Of a DNA stretch of 64,000 nt, positions 17,673 to 26,303 are shown piece by piece (positions within the stretch are counted from its first letter, which is position 1; each line of letters begins with the position of its first letter). The translations under genes were made by a program, and so were the position numbers. The stretch comes from Rhodoblastus sp963713695 (lineage in GTDB: Bacteria; Pseudomonadota; Alphaproteobacteria; Rhizobiales; Beijerinckiaceae): positions 476,590 to 540,589 of the forward strand of contig CAVQMU010000005.1 of the NCBI GenBank assembly GCA_963713695.1, in the 5' to 3' direction. Under the pieces are notes generated by a model. It was not told the DNA's origin, searched no databases, and saw only the letters and a program-made list of their open reading frames with translations.

Positions 17673-19898
17673 TTACGCGGTCTTGCCGCCGCCAGCCATG
17701 TACGTCGGCATCCAGTCTTCATGTGCGTCAAGCAAGTCCTGCACCACAAGCGGGGCCGCGTCGCCAAGACGGAGGTCTGCGCCGCCCGTTTCGCCGATGA
17801 CCGTTAAAGTTACGCCCGCGTCACCGGCCATAGCACAAAGAGCATCGGCTTTTTCGGCCTTCACTGACAAGAGATAGCGGCCCTGATCCTCGCCGAACCA
17901 GATCGCCAGCGTATCAGCGCCGGGCGCCGTGATCGTTGCGCCGACGAAGCCTGCCATCGCCATCTCCGCCAGGGCGACGGCAAGGCCGCCATCGGAAAGG
18001 TCATGGGCTGCGCTGACGTGACCTTCGAGAATCGCCTTGCGGACGAAATCGCCGTTGGCTCTTTCCACGGCCAGATCGACCGGCGGCGGAGCGCCTTCCT
18101 CACGTCCGAGGATCTCGCGCAGATAGATCGACTGGCCAAGCCATCCCTCAGTTTCACCAACCAACAGTATTTTTTCGCCAGGGGCTCGAAACGCAAGGCC
18201 GACGCTCTTCGCCACGTCGTCGACGAGGCCGACGCCGCCAATTGACGGAGTCGGCAATATTCCCTTGCCCTGGGTCTCGTTATAAAGCGAGACATTGCCC
18301 GAGACGATCGGGAAGTCGAGGGCGCGACAGGCTTGGCCGATGCCGTCGAGACACCCGACGAATTGGCCCATGATTTCGGGCTTTTCCGGGTTGCCGAAAT
18401 TGAGATTGTCGGTCAGGGCGAGTGGCCTGCCGCCCACCGCGGTAATGTTGCGCCAGGCTTCCGTCACCGCCTGTTTGCCGCCCTCGACGGGATCGGCAAG
18501 GCAATAGCGCGGCGAGACGTCGGCGGTCAGAGCGAGGCCCTTCGGTCCCTCGCCGATGCGCACCACGGCGCTATCCCCTCCTGGCCCCTGGATGCTGTTG
18601 CCGAGGATCAAGTGGTCGTATTGTTGCCAAATCCAGCGTTTCGACGCGAGGTCGGGGCAGGCGACGAGCTTTTTCAACGCTTCATCGACCGTAAACGGCG
18701 TTTCGAGAGAGGACGGGTCGAGCTTTGCGGGCTTGGGCGTCGCCACATGCGGGCGATCGTAAAGCGGAGCCTCATCGCCGAGCTGTTTGATTGGCAAATC
18801 GACCTTGACCTCGCCGCCGTGCTTGACAATGAAACGCAATGTGTCCGTCGTCTTGCCGATCACCGCGAAATCCAGTCCCCATTTACGGAAGATCGCCTCG
18901 GCCTCTTCTTCCTTTTCGGGATCGAGGACCATGAGCATTCGCTCCTGGCTCTCCGACAGCATCATTTCGTATGCGCTCATGCCGGCTTCGCGGCAGGGCA
19001 CCTTGTCGAGGTCGAGTTCGATGCCGAGGTTGCCCTTGGCGCCCATTTCGACGGCCGACGAGGTCAGTCCGGCAGCCCCCATGTCCTGTATCGCCACGAC
19101 ACAGCCTCTGGCCATGATTTCAAGGCAGGCTTCAAGCAGCAGCTTTTCGGAGAAGGGATCTCCAACCTGCACCGTTGGGCGTTTATCGTCGCTGTCCGCA
19201 TCAAATTCCGCCGAGGCCATGGTGGCGCCATGGATGCCATCACGCCCCGTCTTGGAACCGAGATAGACGATCGGTCGACCAACCCCCGTCGCGGCGGCAT
19301 AGAATATCTCATCAGTGCGCACGAGACCGACCGCCATGGCGTTGACCAAAATATTGCCGTCGTAGCTCGGATGAAAAGCGGTCGAGCCGCCGACCGTCGG
19401 CACGCCGAAACTATTGCCGTAGCCGCCGATGCCCGCGACGACGCCTGAGACCAGATGGCGTGTGCGAGGGTGGTCGACCGAGCCGAAGCGCAGCAGGTTG
19501 AGGCAGGCGATGGGGCGCGCGCCCATGGTGAAAACGTCGCGCAGGATGCCGCCCACCCCTGTTGTCGCGCCCTGATAGGGCTCGATATAGGAGGGATGAT
19601 TGTGGCTCTCCATCTTGAATGCGCAGGCGAGGCCATCGCCTATGTCGATAATGCCGGCGTTCTCGCCAGGTCCCTGGATGACCCAAGGGGCCGTCGTCGG
19701 AAGTTTTTTCAGGTGAAGGCGCGAGGATTTGTACGAGCAGTGCTCGTTCCACATCGCGGAGAAAATTCCGAGTTCGGTGAAGCTCGGCGCGCGCCCGATG
19801 AGATCGAGAATTCGCTGATATTCGTCCGGCTTGAGGCCGTGCTGGGCGACAAGGGCCGGCGTGACAACCGGTTCGTTGGGATGCGTCTGAGCGGTCAA
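17673..19898 (-). CDS. purL: Phosphoribosylformylglycinamidine synthase II
   Basis: A 741-residue small-type PurL, the ATP-dependent synthetase subunit of FGAM synthase in de novo purine synthesis. Visible motifs include WNEHCSYKSSR near the N-terminus, GENAGIIDIGDG, KMESHNHPSYIEPYQGATTGVGGI, and GDPFSEKLLLEACLE. A protein of this size needs PurQ for glutamine hydrolysis and PurS for assembly, and both genes lie nearby at 20948-21899. They are separated from purL by the ompW gene on the other strand. No frameshift is seen. Confidence 0.97.
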   Translation of the reverse strand: MTAQTHPNEPVVTPALVAQHGLKPDEYQRILDLIGRAPSFTELGIFSAMWNEHCSYKSSRLHLKKLPTTAPWVIQGPGENAGIIDIGDGLACAFKMESHNHPSYIEPYQGATTGVGGILRDVFTMGARPIACLNLLRFGSVDHPRTRHLVSGVVAGIGGYGNSFGVPTVGGSTAFHPSYDGNILVNAMAVGLVRTDEIFYAAATGVGRPIVYLGSKTGRDGIHGATMASAEFDADSDDKRPTVQVGDPFSEKLLLEACLEIMARGCVVAIQDMGAAGLTSSAVEMGAKGNLGIELDLDKVPCREAGMSAYEMMLSESQERMLMVLDPEKEEEAEAIFRKWGLDFAVIGKTTDTLRFIVKHGGEVKVDLPIKQLGDEAPLYDRPHVATPKPAKLDPSSLETPFTVDEALKKLVACPDLASKRWIWQQYDHLILGNSIQGPGGDSAVVRIGEGPKGLALTADVSPRYCLADPVEGGKQAVTEAWRNITAVGGRPLALTDNLNFGNPEKPEIMGQFVGCLDGIGQACRALDFPIVSGNVSLYNETQGKGILPTPSIGGVGLVDDVAKSVGLAFRAPGEKILLVGETEGWLGQSIYLREILGREEGAPPPVDLAVERANGDFVRKAILEGHVSAAHDLSDGGLAVALAEMAMAGFVGATITAPGADTLAIWFGEDQGRYLLSVKAEKADALCAMAGDAGVTLTVIGETGGADLRLGDAAPLVVQDLLDAHEDWMPTYMAGGGKTA

Positions 19899-20061
19899 GG
19901 AATTCGGCCTTTGGGAAAGGGCGCCTGTGGAAGGATGCGCATGGCGTTTCGATTAGAACGTCAAGCCGGAATTGGCAAGAATGACCGGTGGCATGGATGT
20001 GGGTGACGAATGTGGCAAAAAGGCAACATTCGATTGCAAAGGCATGCACGAAACGCATAGC

Positions 20062-20075
20062 TTGATCGAGATCAA
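20062..20075 (+). promoter_or_regulatory. FNR/FixK-type binding site upstream of ompW
   Basis: The sequence is TTGAT-CGAG-ATCAA, a perfect match to the FNR-family consensus TTGAT-N4-ATCAA. Its centre lies 71 bases ahead of the ompW ATG. A class II activator centred at -41.5 would put the transcription start near 20110, leaving a leader of about 30 bases, which is plausible. OmpW is known to be FNR-controlled in enterobacteria. Confidence 0.72.
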
Positions 20076-20139
20076 TTCGGCTTGGCGGAGAGGCGCGCAA
20101 TTTCCAGCCCGGACACACTGCTAAATCTGGAATGCCCTC

Positions 20140-20853
20140 ATGAAAAAAATTGTTTCGGGCGCTTTCGCGGCCGCTTTGCTCAGCTCACTCGCCGCGCCGG
20201 CCCTTGCCGCCGATCTTCCCTCCACAAAGAGCGCTCCTCTGGCTCCGATCGACAAGTCGTTCGATCCCTTCCTGATCCGTCTGCGCGGCCTCGCCGTTCT
20301 GCCGGATGCTTCGGGCACCTCATTGAACGGCGCCCGAATGGGCGGCGCAAAGCTTTCGACCTCCGCCATCCCGGAAGTCGACTTCACTTATTTCTTCACC
20401 AAGCATTGGGCCGCCGAGCTTATCGCTGGCGTCAGCCCCCACCGCCTTACGGCAAACAGCGTACTGCCTAACCAGGTCGCTCTCGCGAACACCACGCTGC
20501 TGCCGCCAACCCTGACGGCGCAATATCACTTCGCTCTCGGCCAGTTCGACCCCTATGTCGGCGTCGGAGCCAACTACACTTGGTTCCTCGGAACAAAGTC
20601 GACCGCTCTCGGTGGCACCGTCAACATTCATTCCGCGCCCGGGCTCGCCTTTCAGCTCGGCGCGGACTACTACCTGACCAAGCATTGGGTGCTGAACGTC
20701 GACGCCAAGTACGTGGTCCTCGAGACCACCGCGAATGTTCTCGGCAAGGTCAACAACCTGCAACTGAACGTCAACCCCTGGATCGTCGGCGGCGGCATCG
20801 GCTATCGCTTCGGCGGCTCGGATCTTTTGCCGTCAGTCGTCGCCAAATACTGA
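20140..20853 (+). CDS. ompW: OmpW family outer membrane protein
   Basis: A 237-residue protein with a signal peptide (MKKIVSGAFAAALLSSLAAPALA, cut after ALA). The mature part alternates hydrophobic residues as expected for an eight-strand barrel: FLIRLRGLAVLPDA, IPEVDFTYFFTKHWAAELIAG, LTAQYHFALGQFDPYVGVGANYTWFL, FQLGADYYLTKHWVLNVDAKYV, and WIVGGGIGYRFGG. The FTKHWAAEL and DPYVGVGANYT motifs are diagnostic of OmpW/AlkL. These barrels pass small hydrophobic molecules through the outer membrane. It is preceded by a perfect FNR-type box and followed by a strong terminator, so it is a single-gene unit set between purQ and purL. Confidence 0.92.
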   Translation: MKKIVSGAFAAALLSSLAAPALAADLPSTKSAPLAPIDKSFDPFLIRLRGLAVLPDASGTSLNGARMGGAKLSTSAIPEVDFTYFFTKHWAAELIAGVSPHRLTANSVLPNQVALANTTLLPPTLTAQYHFALGQFDPYVGVGANYTWFLGTKSTALGGTVNIHSAPGLAFQLGADYYLTKHWVLNVDAKYVVLETTANVLGKVNNLQLNVNPWIVGGGIGYRFGGSDLLPSVVAKY

Positions 20854-20878
20854 TCTCGGTCTCATCGCTGTGAAAAAG

Positions 20879-20908
20879 AAGGCCCGGTCATCAGACCGGG
20901 CCTTGCTT
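20879..20908 (+). terminator. Intrinsic terminator after ompW
   Basis: AAGGCCCGGTC (20879-20889) and GACCGGGCCTT (20894-20904) form a perfect 11-bp stem with an ATCA loop. Because both flanks carry A and T, it may act in both directions, serving ompW and the end of the purC-purS-purQ unit. Confidence 0.85.
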
Positions 20909-20947
20909 AATAGACGACCGCGCTTGGCAGCGATCCTGCGGCCCTGA

Positions 20948-21634
20948 TCAGGCGGCGCGAAACAGACTATCGAACAAGCCGCGTCCGTCGATCCCGCCGA
21001 CGAGGGGGTCGATCAGATTTTCGGGGTGCGGCATCATGCCCAGCACGTTGAATTTTTCCGAATAGATGCCAGCGATGTCATTGGTCGAGCCGTTGGGGTT
21101 GGCGGCGCCGCCAACCTTTCCTTGCGCGTCGCAATAACGGAAGGCGACGCGGCCCTCGCTTTCCACTTCGCGTATGGTGTCCTCATGCGCTTCATAATTG
21201 CCTTCGCCGTGGGCGATGGCGACGTCGATCGCTTGGCGTAGCGCATAGGCGCGGGTGAAGGCCGTGTCGTTGCGTTCGACGCGCAAGTGCTGGCGTTTGC
21301 AAATAAAACGCAGGTCGCGGTTGCGCATGAGCACGCCCGGCAGCAGGCCGCTTTCGCAAAGAATTTGGAATCCGTTGCATATGCCAAGCACCAGGCCGCC
21401 GCGCGAGGCATGGTGCCGCACTGCGTCCATGGCATGGGCGCGCCCGGCGATCGCGCCGCAGCGCAGATAATCGCCATAGCTGAAACCGCCGGGCAGAACG
21501 ACGAGATCGGTCCCTGCCGGAAGTTCGTGCTCGGCGTGCCAGACGATCGACGTCTGCGCACCGGCCTGGCGCAGGGCGCGCGCTGCGTCGCCCTCGCGAT
21601 TCGAACCGGGAAAAAGCACGATGGCGGCTTTCAT
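20948..21634 (-). CDS. purQ: Phosphoribosylformylglycinamidine synthase I (glutaminase subunit)
   Basis: A 228-residue class I glutamine amidotransferase supplying ammonia to PurL. The nucleophile elbow is GLVLGICNGFQIL and the partner His/Glu are in MMPHPENLIDP; FPGSNREGD lies at the N-terminus and VVLPGGFSYGDYLRCGAIA carries the oxyanion region. The start ATG 21634 matches the family N-terminus MKAAIVLFPGSN; the in-frame extension further upstream overlaps purS. It follows purS by about 25 bases. Confidence 0.96.
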   Translation of the reverse strand: MKAAIVLFPGSNREGDAARALRQAGAQTSIVWHAEHELPAGTDLVVLPGGFSYGDYLRCGAIAGRAHAMDAVRHHASRGGLVLGICNGFQILCESGLLPGVLMRNRDLRFICKRQHLRVERNDTAFTRAYALRQAIDVAIAHGEGNYEAHEDTIREVESEGRVAFRYCDAQGKVGGAANPNGSTNDIAGIYSEKFNVLGMMPHPENLIDPLVGGIDGRGLFDSLFRAA

Positions 21635-21659
21635 GGCGCGCTCCTGAAAACCGCCGGGA

Positions 21660-21899
21660 TCAAAGGATTTCGACGCGATAGTTTTCGACAACCATGTTCG
21701 CCAGCAATTTTTCGCTGGCGGCGGCGAGCGCCGCCCTCGCCGACTCGGCGTCCGCTCCCTCGACTTCAATGTCGAAGACCTTGCCCTGACGCACCGATGC
21801 GATGCCTGCAATGCCGAGCGAATGCAGAGCCCCTTCGATCGCCTTGCCCTGCGGATCGAGCACGCCGGATTTCAAGGTGACGGTGACGCGGGCTTTCAT
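21660..21899 (-). CDS. purS: Phosphoribosylformylglycinamidine synthase subunit PurS
   Basis: A 79-residue protein, normal for PurS, with MKARVTVTLKSGVLDPQGKAIEGALHSLGI, SVRQGKVFDIEVEG and the terminal NMVVENYRVEIL. PurS is the small scaffold joining PurL and PurQ. ATG 21899 is preferred to an in-frame ATG 45 bases upstream, which overlaps purC. A GAGGAAAAT stretch about seven bases before the ATG gives a good binding site. Confidence 0.95.
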   Translation of the reverse strand: MKARVTVTLKSGVLDPQGKAIEGALHSLGIAGIASVRQGKVFDIEVEGADAESARAALAAASEKLLANMVVENYRVEIL

Positions 21900-21940
21900 T
21901 AGGGGATTTTCCTCTTCAGCGACAAAAATGCGAGCGAAGG

Positions 21941-22705
21941 TCACTGCACCAGTTTGGGGCCGCCGGTATGCGGCTTTTCGTTTTCCTGCATGATGCCAAG
22001 GCGGCGGGCCACTTCGGCATAGGCTTCGACGAGGCCGCCGAGGTCGCGACGAAACCGATCCTTGTCAAGCTTGTCGTTGGACTTGATGTCCCACAACCGG
22101 CAGGAATCCGGCGAGATCTCGTCGGCGACGACAATGCGCATCATGTCGCCTTCCCACAGGCGACCGCACTCCATCTTGAAATCGACGAGGCGGATGCCGA
22201 CGCCGAGGAACAGGCCGGTCAGGAAATCGTTGACGCGAATGGCCAAGGCCATGATGTCGTCGATTTCTTGCGGCGTCGCCCAGCCGAAAGCGGTGATGTG
22301 CTCTTCCGACACCATGGGATCGTTGAGCGCGTCGTTCTTGTAGTAGAATTCGATGATCGAGCGGGGAAGCTGCGAGCCTTCCTCGATGCCGAGGCGGGTC
22401 GAGAGCGAGCCTGCGGCGACATTGCGCACGACCACTTCGAGCGGAACGATCTCGACTTCGCGGATCAATTGCTCGCGCATGTTGAGCCGGCGAATGAAAT
22501 GCGTGGGCACGCCAATATCGTTAAGATTCTGAAAAATATATTCCGAGATGCGGTTGTTCAGGACGCCCTTGCCATCGATCACCTCGTGTTTCTTGGCGTT
22601 GAAGGCGGTGGCGTCGTCCTTGAAGTGCTGGATCAGAGTGCCAGGCTCCGGGCCCTCATAGAGCACCTTGGCCTTGCCTTCGTAAATGCGACGGCGGCGG
22701 TTCAT
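21941..22705 (-). CDS. purC: SAICAR synthase
   Basis: A 254-residue ATP-grasp-like enzyme joining CAIR and aspartate in purine synthesis. Motifs: IYEGKAKVLYEGPEPGTLIQHFKDDATAFN at the N-terminus, PLEVVVRNVAAGSLSTRLGI, VDFKMECGR and VVADEISPDSCRLWD. The start ATG 22705 (MNRRRRIYEG) matches family members; the frame stays open another 249 bases upstream but without family similarity. It heads purC-purS-purQ and is divergent from the zeta-subunit gene. Confidence 0.95.
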   Translation of the reverse strand: MNRRRRIYEGKAKVLYEGPEPGTLIQHFKDDATAFNAKKHEVIDGKGVLNNRISEYIFQNLNDIGVPTHFIRRLNMREQLIREVEIVPLEVVVRNVAAGSLSTRLGIEEGSQLPRSIIEFYYKNDALNDPMVSEEHITAFGWATPQEIDDIMALAIRVNDFLTGLFLGVGIRLVDFKMECGRLWEGDMMRIVVADEISPDSCRLWDIKSNDKLDKDRFRRDLGGLVEAYAEVARRLGIMQENEKPHTGGPKLVQ

Positions 22706-23033
22706 GGGTATCAACCGATCTTTGAGAAAATCCATGGATGCCGCGGCTCCCCCGGCCTCCTGCAACTCTGGCCCGGCGGATTGCGACTGACGACGCTTTT
22801 TCCCGAAGGAACTGTCGCTTGAAATCGAAACCTTGGGGCCATGTTTCTCAAGGTTCCTATCCCGTTCCGCGGCTTTGCACAACCCGTTTCGACATTTCGT
22901 GGTCAATGGCAGCGGCTTATTGACCGAAAGACCCATCGCCTCGGCGCCGCTCAAGCAAGACCGCGCTAGGCAGAGGCTTGACGAGAATATATATAACGAG
23001 GGACGAAAACCCTAAGACAGGAAGGGATTGAAT
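22706..23033. other. Divergent control region between purC and the zeta-subunit gene
   Basis: About 330 bases hold no recognisable gene. It must contain the promoters of purC (minus) and the ATPase-inhibitor gene (plus). A TATATATA stretch at 22988-22995 lies about 40 bases before the zeta ATG, with TTGACG overlapping upstream, but the spacing is not that of a standard promoter. AGGAAGGG ahead of 23034 is the zeta ribosome-binding site. No PurR-type palindrome was seen. Confidence 0.45.
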
Positions 23034-23354
23034 ATGTCCACGTTCGACAAGCGCGAAGAGGCTTTCGAAAACAGATTCGCGCATGACGAGGAACTCCTGT
23101 TCAAAATCCTCGCCCGCGCCAATAAGCTGATCGGGCTCTGGGCAGCCGAAAAGCTTCACAAGTCTGGGGAAGCAGCGGAAAGATACGCTAATGCGCTCGT
23201 CTCCGGGGACATCGCCGCGCATGCTCCGTCTGGCGTCGTCGCGCAAATTCACAAGGATTTCGTCGCTTCGGGCGTGGATCAATCCGAACACCAGATTGCC
23301 CGCCATTTCGAAGAATTTCGCGCCCAGGCGCAGCAGGAGATTTCCAAGGCTTGA
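23034..23354 (+). CDS. F1-ATPase inhibitor zeta subunit (DUF1476)
   Basis: A 106-residue helical protein: MSTFDKREEAFENRFAHDEELLFKILARANKLIGLWAAEKL and a C-terminal EFRAQAQQEISKA. This is the alphaproteobacterial zeta subunit, which binds F1 and blocks its ATPase direction in a way comparable to mitochondrial IF1 (shown in Paracoccus). The N-terminal FDKREEAFENRFAHDEE segment is the inhibitory region. ATG 23034 follows AGGAAGGG; a TTG six bases up is a weaker alternative. The gene sits next to purC, about 27 kb from the F1 operon it regulates. Confidence 0.92.
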   Translation: MSTFDKREEAFENRFAHDEELLFKILARANKLIGLWAAEKLHKSGEAAERYANALVSGDIAAHAPSGVVAQIHKDFVASGVDQSEHQIARHFEEFRAQAQQEISKA

Positions 23355-23419
23355 GGCAAACCGCCTGAGGCCGCGCCGTCGGCAAAGGATTGTTGACGAT
23401 CGGCCGCTAGACTGCCGGC

Positions 23420-24397
23420 ATGATCGAAAAAACCCGACCATCGCCCGGATCGGGCTCTCTGGCTTTTCCTGGCGCAGGACCTGACCTTGCGGAGGCGGCG
23501 CGACTCTGGTTGCGGCGCCTTGCTGGCGAAAGGCGGGTCTCGCCTCTGACGCTCGACGCTTATGGCCGCGATCTCAGGCAATTCGTGAAATTTCTTGAAG
23601 ACCGATTCGACGCGCCGGTAGCGTTGCGGACGCTCGGCGGCCTCAAGCCAAGCGATTTGCGCGCTTTCATGGCGCGGCGGCGAGAAGAGGGCGTTGGATC
23701 GCGCTCACTTTTGCGGCAATTGGCGGGGCTGCGGTCTTTCGCGCGTTTTCTTGGACGTGAGACGCTGGCGACAATTGGCGTTTTCGACAAGGTCCGAACG
23801 CCCAAGGCGTCGCGCGTCCTGCCCAAGGCCCTTCCGCCAAGGAAGGCCCGCGATCTGGCGTCCGGCGAATCGGCGGAGGGCGAGACGCGGCTCGCCTGGA
23901 TCGTCGCCCGGGACGCTGCTGTCCTCGCCTTGCTCTACGGCGCGGGATTGCGGATTTCGGAGGCCTTGTCGATCAGAAGAAGCCAAGCGCCAACCGGAAA
24001 TGTCGACTCCCTGACGATCAGGGGCAAGGGCGGCAAGACCCGGGCGGTTCCGGTGATCGCGCCTGCGCGCAAGGCCGTCGAAAACTATCTTGAACTCTGC
24101 CCTTACGCGCTTGGTCCCGACGGCGCCTTGTTCGTGGGGGCCCGCGGCGGCGCCCTGTCGCCGCGCATCATCCAGTTGACGGTCGAGCGCCTGCGCGGAG
24201 CGCTGGGTTTGCCCAATTCCGCAACGCCACACGCGCTACGCCACTCCTTTGCAACGCATCTGTTGAGCCGAGGCGGCGACTTGCGTTCGATTCAGGAGCT
24301 ACTCGGCCACGCCAGCTTGTCGACCACGCAAATCTACACCGCGATCGACAGAGTGCGGCTGTTGGACGCCTATCGCGCAGCCCACCCAAGGGCATGA
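23420..24397 (+). CDS. xerC: Tyrosine recombinase XerC
   Basis: A 325-residue recombinase resolving chromosome dimers at dif together with XerD. The N-terminal SAM-like domain is around LAEAARLWLRRLAGERRVSPLTLDAYGRDLRQF. The catalytic set is visible: Arg in YGAGLRISEALSI, Lys in IRGKGGKTRAVPV, HALRHSFATHLLSRGG (His-x-x-Arg), LLGHASLSTTQIY (His and the nucleophile Tyr). Single-copy housekeeping Xer length and context (no att repeats, no cargo) argue against a phage integrase. It is convergent with the ClC gene. Confidence 0.94.
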   Translation: MIEKTRPSPGSGSLAFPGAGPDLAEAARLWLRRLAGERRVSPLTLDAYGRDLRQFVKFLEDRFDAPVALRTLGGLKPSDLRAFMARRREEGVGSRSLLRQLAGLRSFARFLGRETLATIGVFDKVRTPKASRVLPKALPPRKARDLASGESAEGETRLAWIVARDAAVLALLYGAGLRISEALSIRRSQAPTGNVDSLTIRGKGGKTRAVPVIAPARKAVENYLELCPYALGPDGALFVGARGGALSPRIIQLTVERLRGALGLPNSATPHALRHSFATHLLSRGGDLRSIQELLGHASLSTTQIYTAIDRVRLLDAYRAAHPRA

Positions 24398-24421
24398 ACG
24401 GCGATTACCCAAGGGGCCATT

Positions 24422-26212
24422 TCACATGCCCAGGGCGTTGCGGGCGGCGGCGTCCGCCTTTTCGGCGTAACGTCTAGCCAAGTATGGCTCGGAAAGCAGG
24501 CCAACCGGCTTTGCCGACGCCGAATCGATCACGGCGAGCTGGTCCGATTGCGACTTGTCGAAGATCGCCATTGCTGTCTTGGCGTTCATCTCAGCCGTAA
24601 GCGAGACATCGGAAAACCGCGCGAGATCGGAGGCCTTGCCTTCACCGCCCTGCGCCTTCACAAAGGCTTCCGCGAGATTGATCAGGCCAGCGTATCTCCC
24701 GTCTTCGTCCGTCAAGACGACGACTTTCGCCGGGCCGAGTGGATATTGGGCGCAAAGCTCCGTCAATGAGACATCGGCCTTGGTCGTCGGCGGATTGGGC
24801 CGCATCAGTCGGCCTACCGTCAGGTCGCTGATCCAGCCTATATCATTGGCGCTACGAATATTTTCGCCCCGCAAATGAAGTCTCCAGGTCGAAAACGAAT
24901 AGCCGAAAGTCGCCCTTGCCATCAGGCTGGCGGCGATCGAAGCCGCCAGCACGCCTGCGGCGACGGAAAAATTGCCGGTGTTTTCCAGAACAAGAAAGGA
25001 CATGGTCAGCGGGCCGCCGACGATCACCACGCCCAGCGTGGCCATTCCCGCAAGAATCAGAATGGTTGGATCGGGAACAAGGCCGGGAGCGAGCGCGCCG
25101 AGCGCGACCGCGCAGATCTTGCCAAGCAGAGCGCCCATCATCAACGAGCCGAAGAAAAGGCCGCCGCGAAATCCGGTGGCCAGCGAAACCATGCAGGCCG
25201 TCATCTTCAAGGCGAGAAAGGCGACCAGCGCCGCGAGCGGAAAAGCCGTGGCGACATCGAGAGCGAGGGCGCCATGTCCGGCGCCCATGACCTGCGGGGT
25301 GATGCTGGCGAGCGCCGCGACGAACAGACCGCCGATCGCCGGCTGCGCCCAGACCGGGATTTTTGTGGCGCGGAGCGCCCTTTCAGAAAGCCCCGCCGCG
25401 CGCATGGCCGCGACCCCCAGGGCCGTTGACAGGGCGGCCAGTCCCAACAGCACAGGATAGAAGGCGGGGAGCAGCGGTGGGATGGGCGGCGTCGTGATCT
25501 GGTAGGGCGCGCCTGTCAGCATGTGGGTGATCAGCACGCCGACGATGGAAGCCGTGAAAATCGGACCGGCGCCTGCGATGGAATAGGTCCCGAGTATGAT
25601 TTCGAATGCATAAAAAGCCCCCGTCAGCGGCGCCCCGAACGAACCGCCGATCGCCGCCGCCGCGCCGGCCCCGACCAGCAGACGCAAATCGCTGCGGCGC
25701 AGGCGCAATTGCTGCCCGAGGAAAGAGCCAAGGCTTGCCCCGACTTGGGCATAGCCCGCTTCCAGGCCGACCGAGGCGCCGCAACCGTTGGACACGGTGG
25801 TTTGCAGCCCGACAATGAAGGAATCGCGCAGCGACATGCGGCCGCCGCGCAAGGCGTTGGCTTCGATGGGATCGACGGGCGCGGGAATCTTCCGTTTGAG
25901 CCGCCATGCCTCCATCAGGCCAAGCACAAGACCGCCGAGCGAAAGCGCGGCCACGGCGACCCAGGATGAAACCCGGTCCGTTGCGCTCAATCTGACGTCG
26001 AACGGCAGATTGTAGATCAAAATATGCATGGCGTTCGCGCCCTGCGTGATCGCTGTCACGCAAAGCGCCGCTGCGAGTCCGACCAAGGCTGCGATGCCGA
26101 CGAGCGCAAGTTCGTTTGAACGAAACAGCGCGCGCAGGCCGCGCATGAGACGCCCCGGCGCCAAGTTTGTCGGCGCCGGGCCGTCCCGACCGACAGCCGC
26201 CTGCGATTTCAT
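24422..26212 (-). CDS. ClC family chloride channel/transporter with C-terminal CBS pair
   Basis: A 596-residue inner-membrane protein. Roughly residues 35-440 form the ClC core with many hydrophobic helices: NGCGASVGLEAGYAQVGASLG, GGSFGAPLTGAFYAFEIILG, FRGGLFFGSLMMGALLG. The glutamate of GLEAG corresponds to the gating glutamate of ClC proteins, but the loop differs from the canonical GREGP. The C-terminal part (ISDLTVGRLMRPNPPTT, VVVLTDEDGRYAGLINL, QLAVIDSASAKPVGLLSEPYL) is a CBS pair, which in other ClCs senses nucleotides. ATG 26212 has an ideal GGGAGGACAT binding site; the longer frame start is rejected. Whether it is a channel or an H+/Cl- exchanger cannot be decided here. Confidence 0.92.
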   Translation of the reverse strand: MKSQAAVGRDGPAPTNLAPGRLMRGLRALFRSNELALVGIAALVGLAAALCVTAITQGANAMHILIYNLPFDVRLSATDRVSSWVAVAALSLGGLVLGLMEAWRLKRKIPAPVDPIEANALRGGRMSLRDSFIVGLQTTVSNGCGASVGLEAGYAQVGASLGSFLGQQLRLRRSDLRLLVGAGAAAAIGGSFGAPLTGAFYAFEIILGTYSIAGAGPIFTASIVGVLITHMLTGAPYQITTPPIPPLLPAFYPVLLGLAALSTALGVAAMRAAGLSERALRATKIPVWAQPAIGGLFVAALASITPQVMGAGHGALALDVATAFPLAALVAFLALKMTACMVSLATGFRGGLFFGSLMMGALLGKICAVALGALAPGLVPDPTILILAGMATLGVVIVGGPLTMSFLVLENTGNFSVAAGVLAASIAASLMARATFGYSFSTWRLHLRGENIRSANDIGWISDLTVGRLMRPNPPTTKADVSLTELCAQYPLGPAKVVVLTDEDGRYAGLINLAEAFVKAQGGEGKASDLARFSDVSLTAEMNAKTAMAIFDKSQSDQLAVIDSASAKPVGLLSEPYLARRYAEKADAAARNALGM

Positions 26213-26303
26213 ATGTCCTCCCGAAATTCGTTCGCAGCGCGACGATAGGCTTTCGGGAGGGATTTTCGCAATGGCCGGCGCCCGCGTCCGGCCTTCCACG
26301 GGC

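Noticed and set aside
18333..19448. A 371-codon open frame on the plus strand
   Set aside because: Antisense to the intact purL gene and without recognisable similarity.
23420..24397. Tyrosine recombinase as a genomic-island integrase
   Set aside because: Features are those of XerC; no att repeats, no adjacent cargo and the only tRNA gene is 18 kb away.
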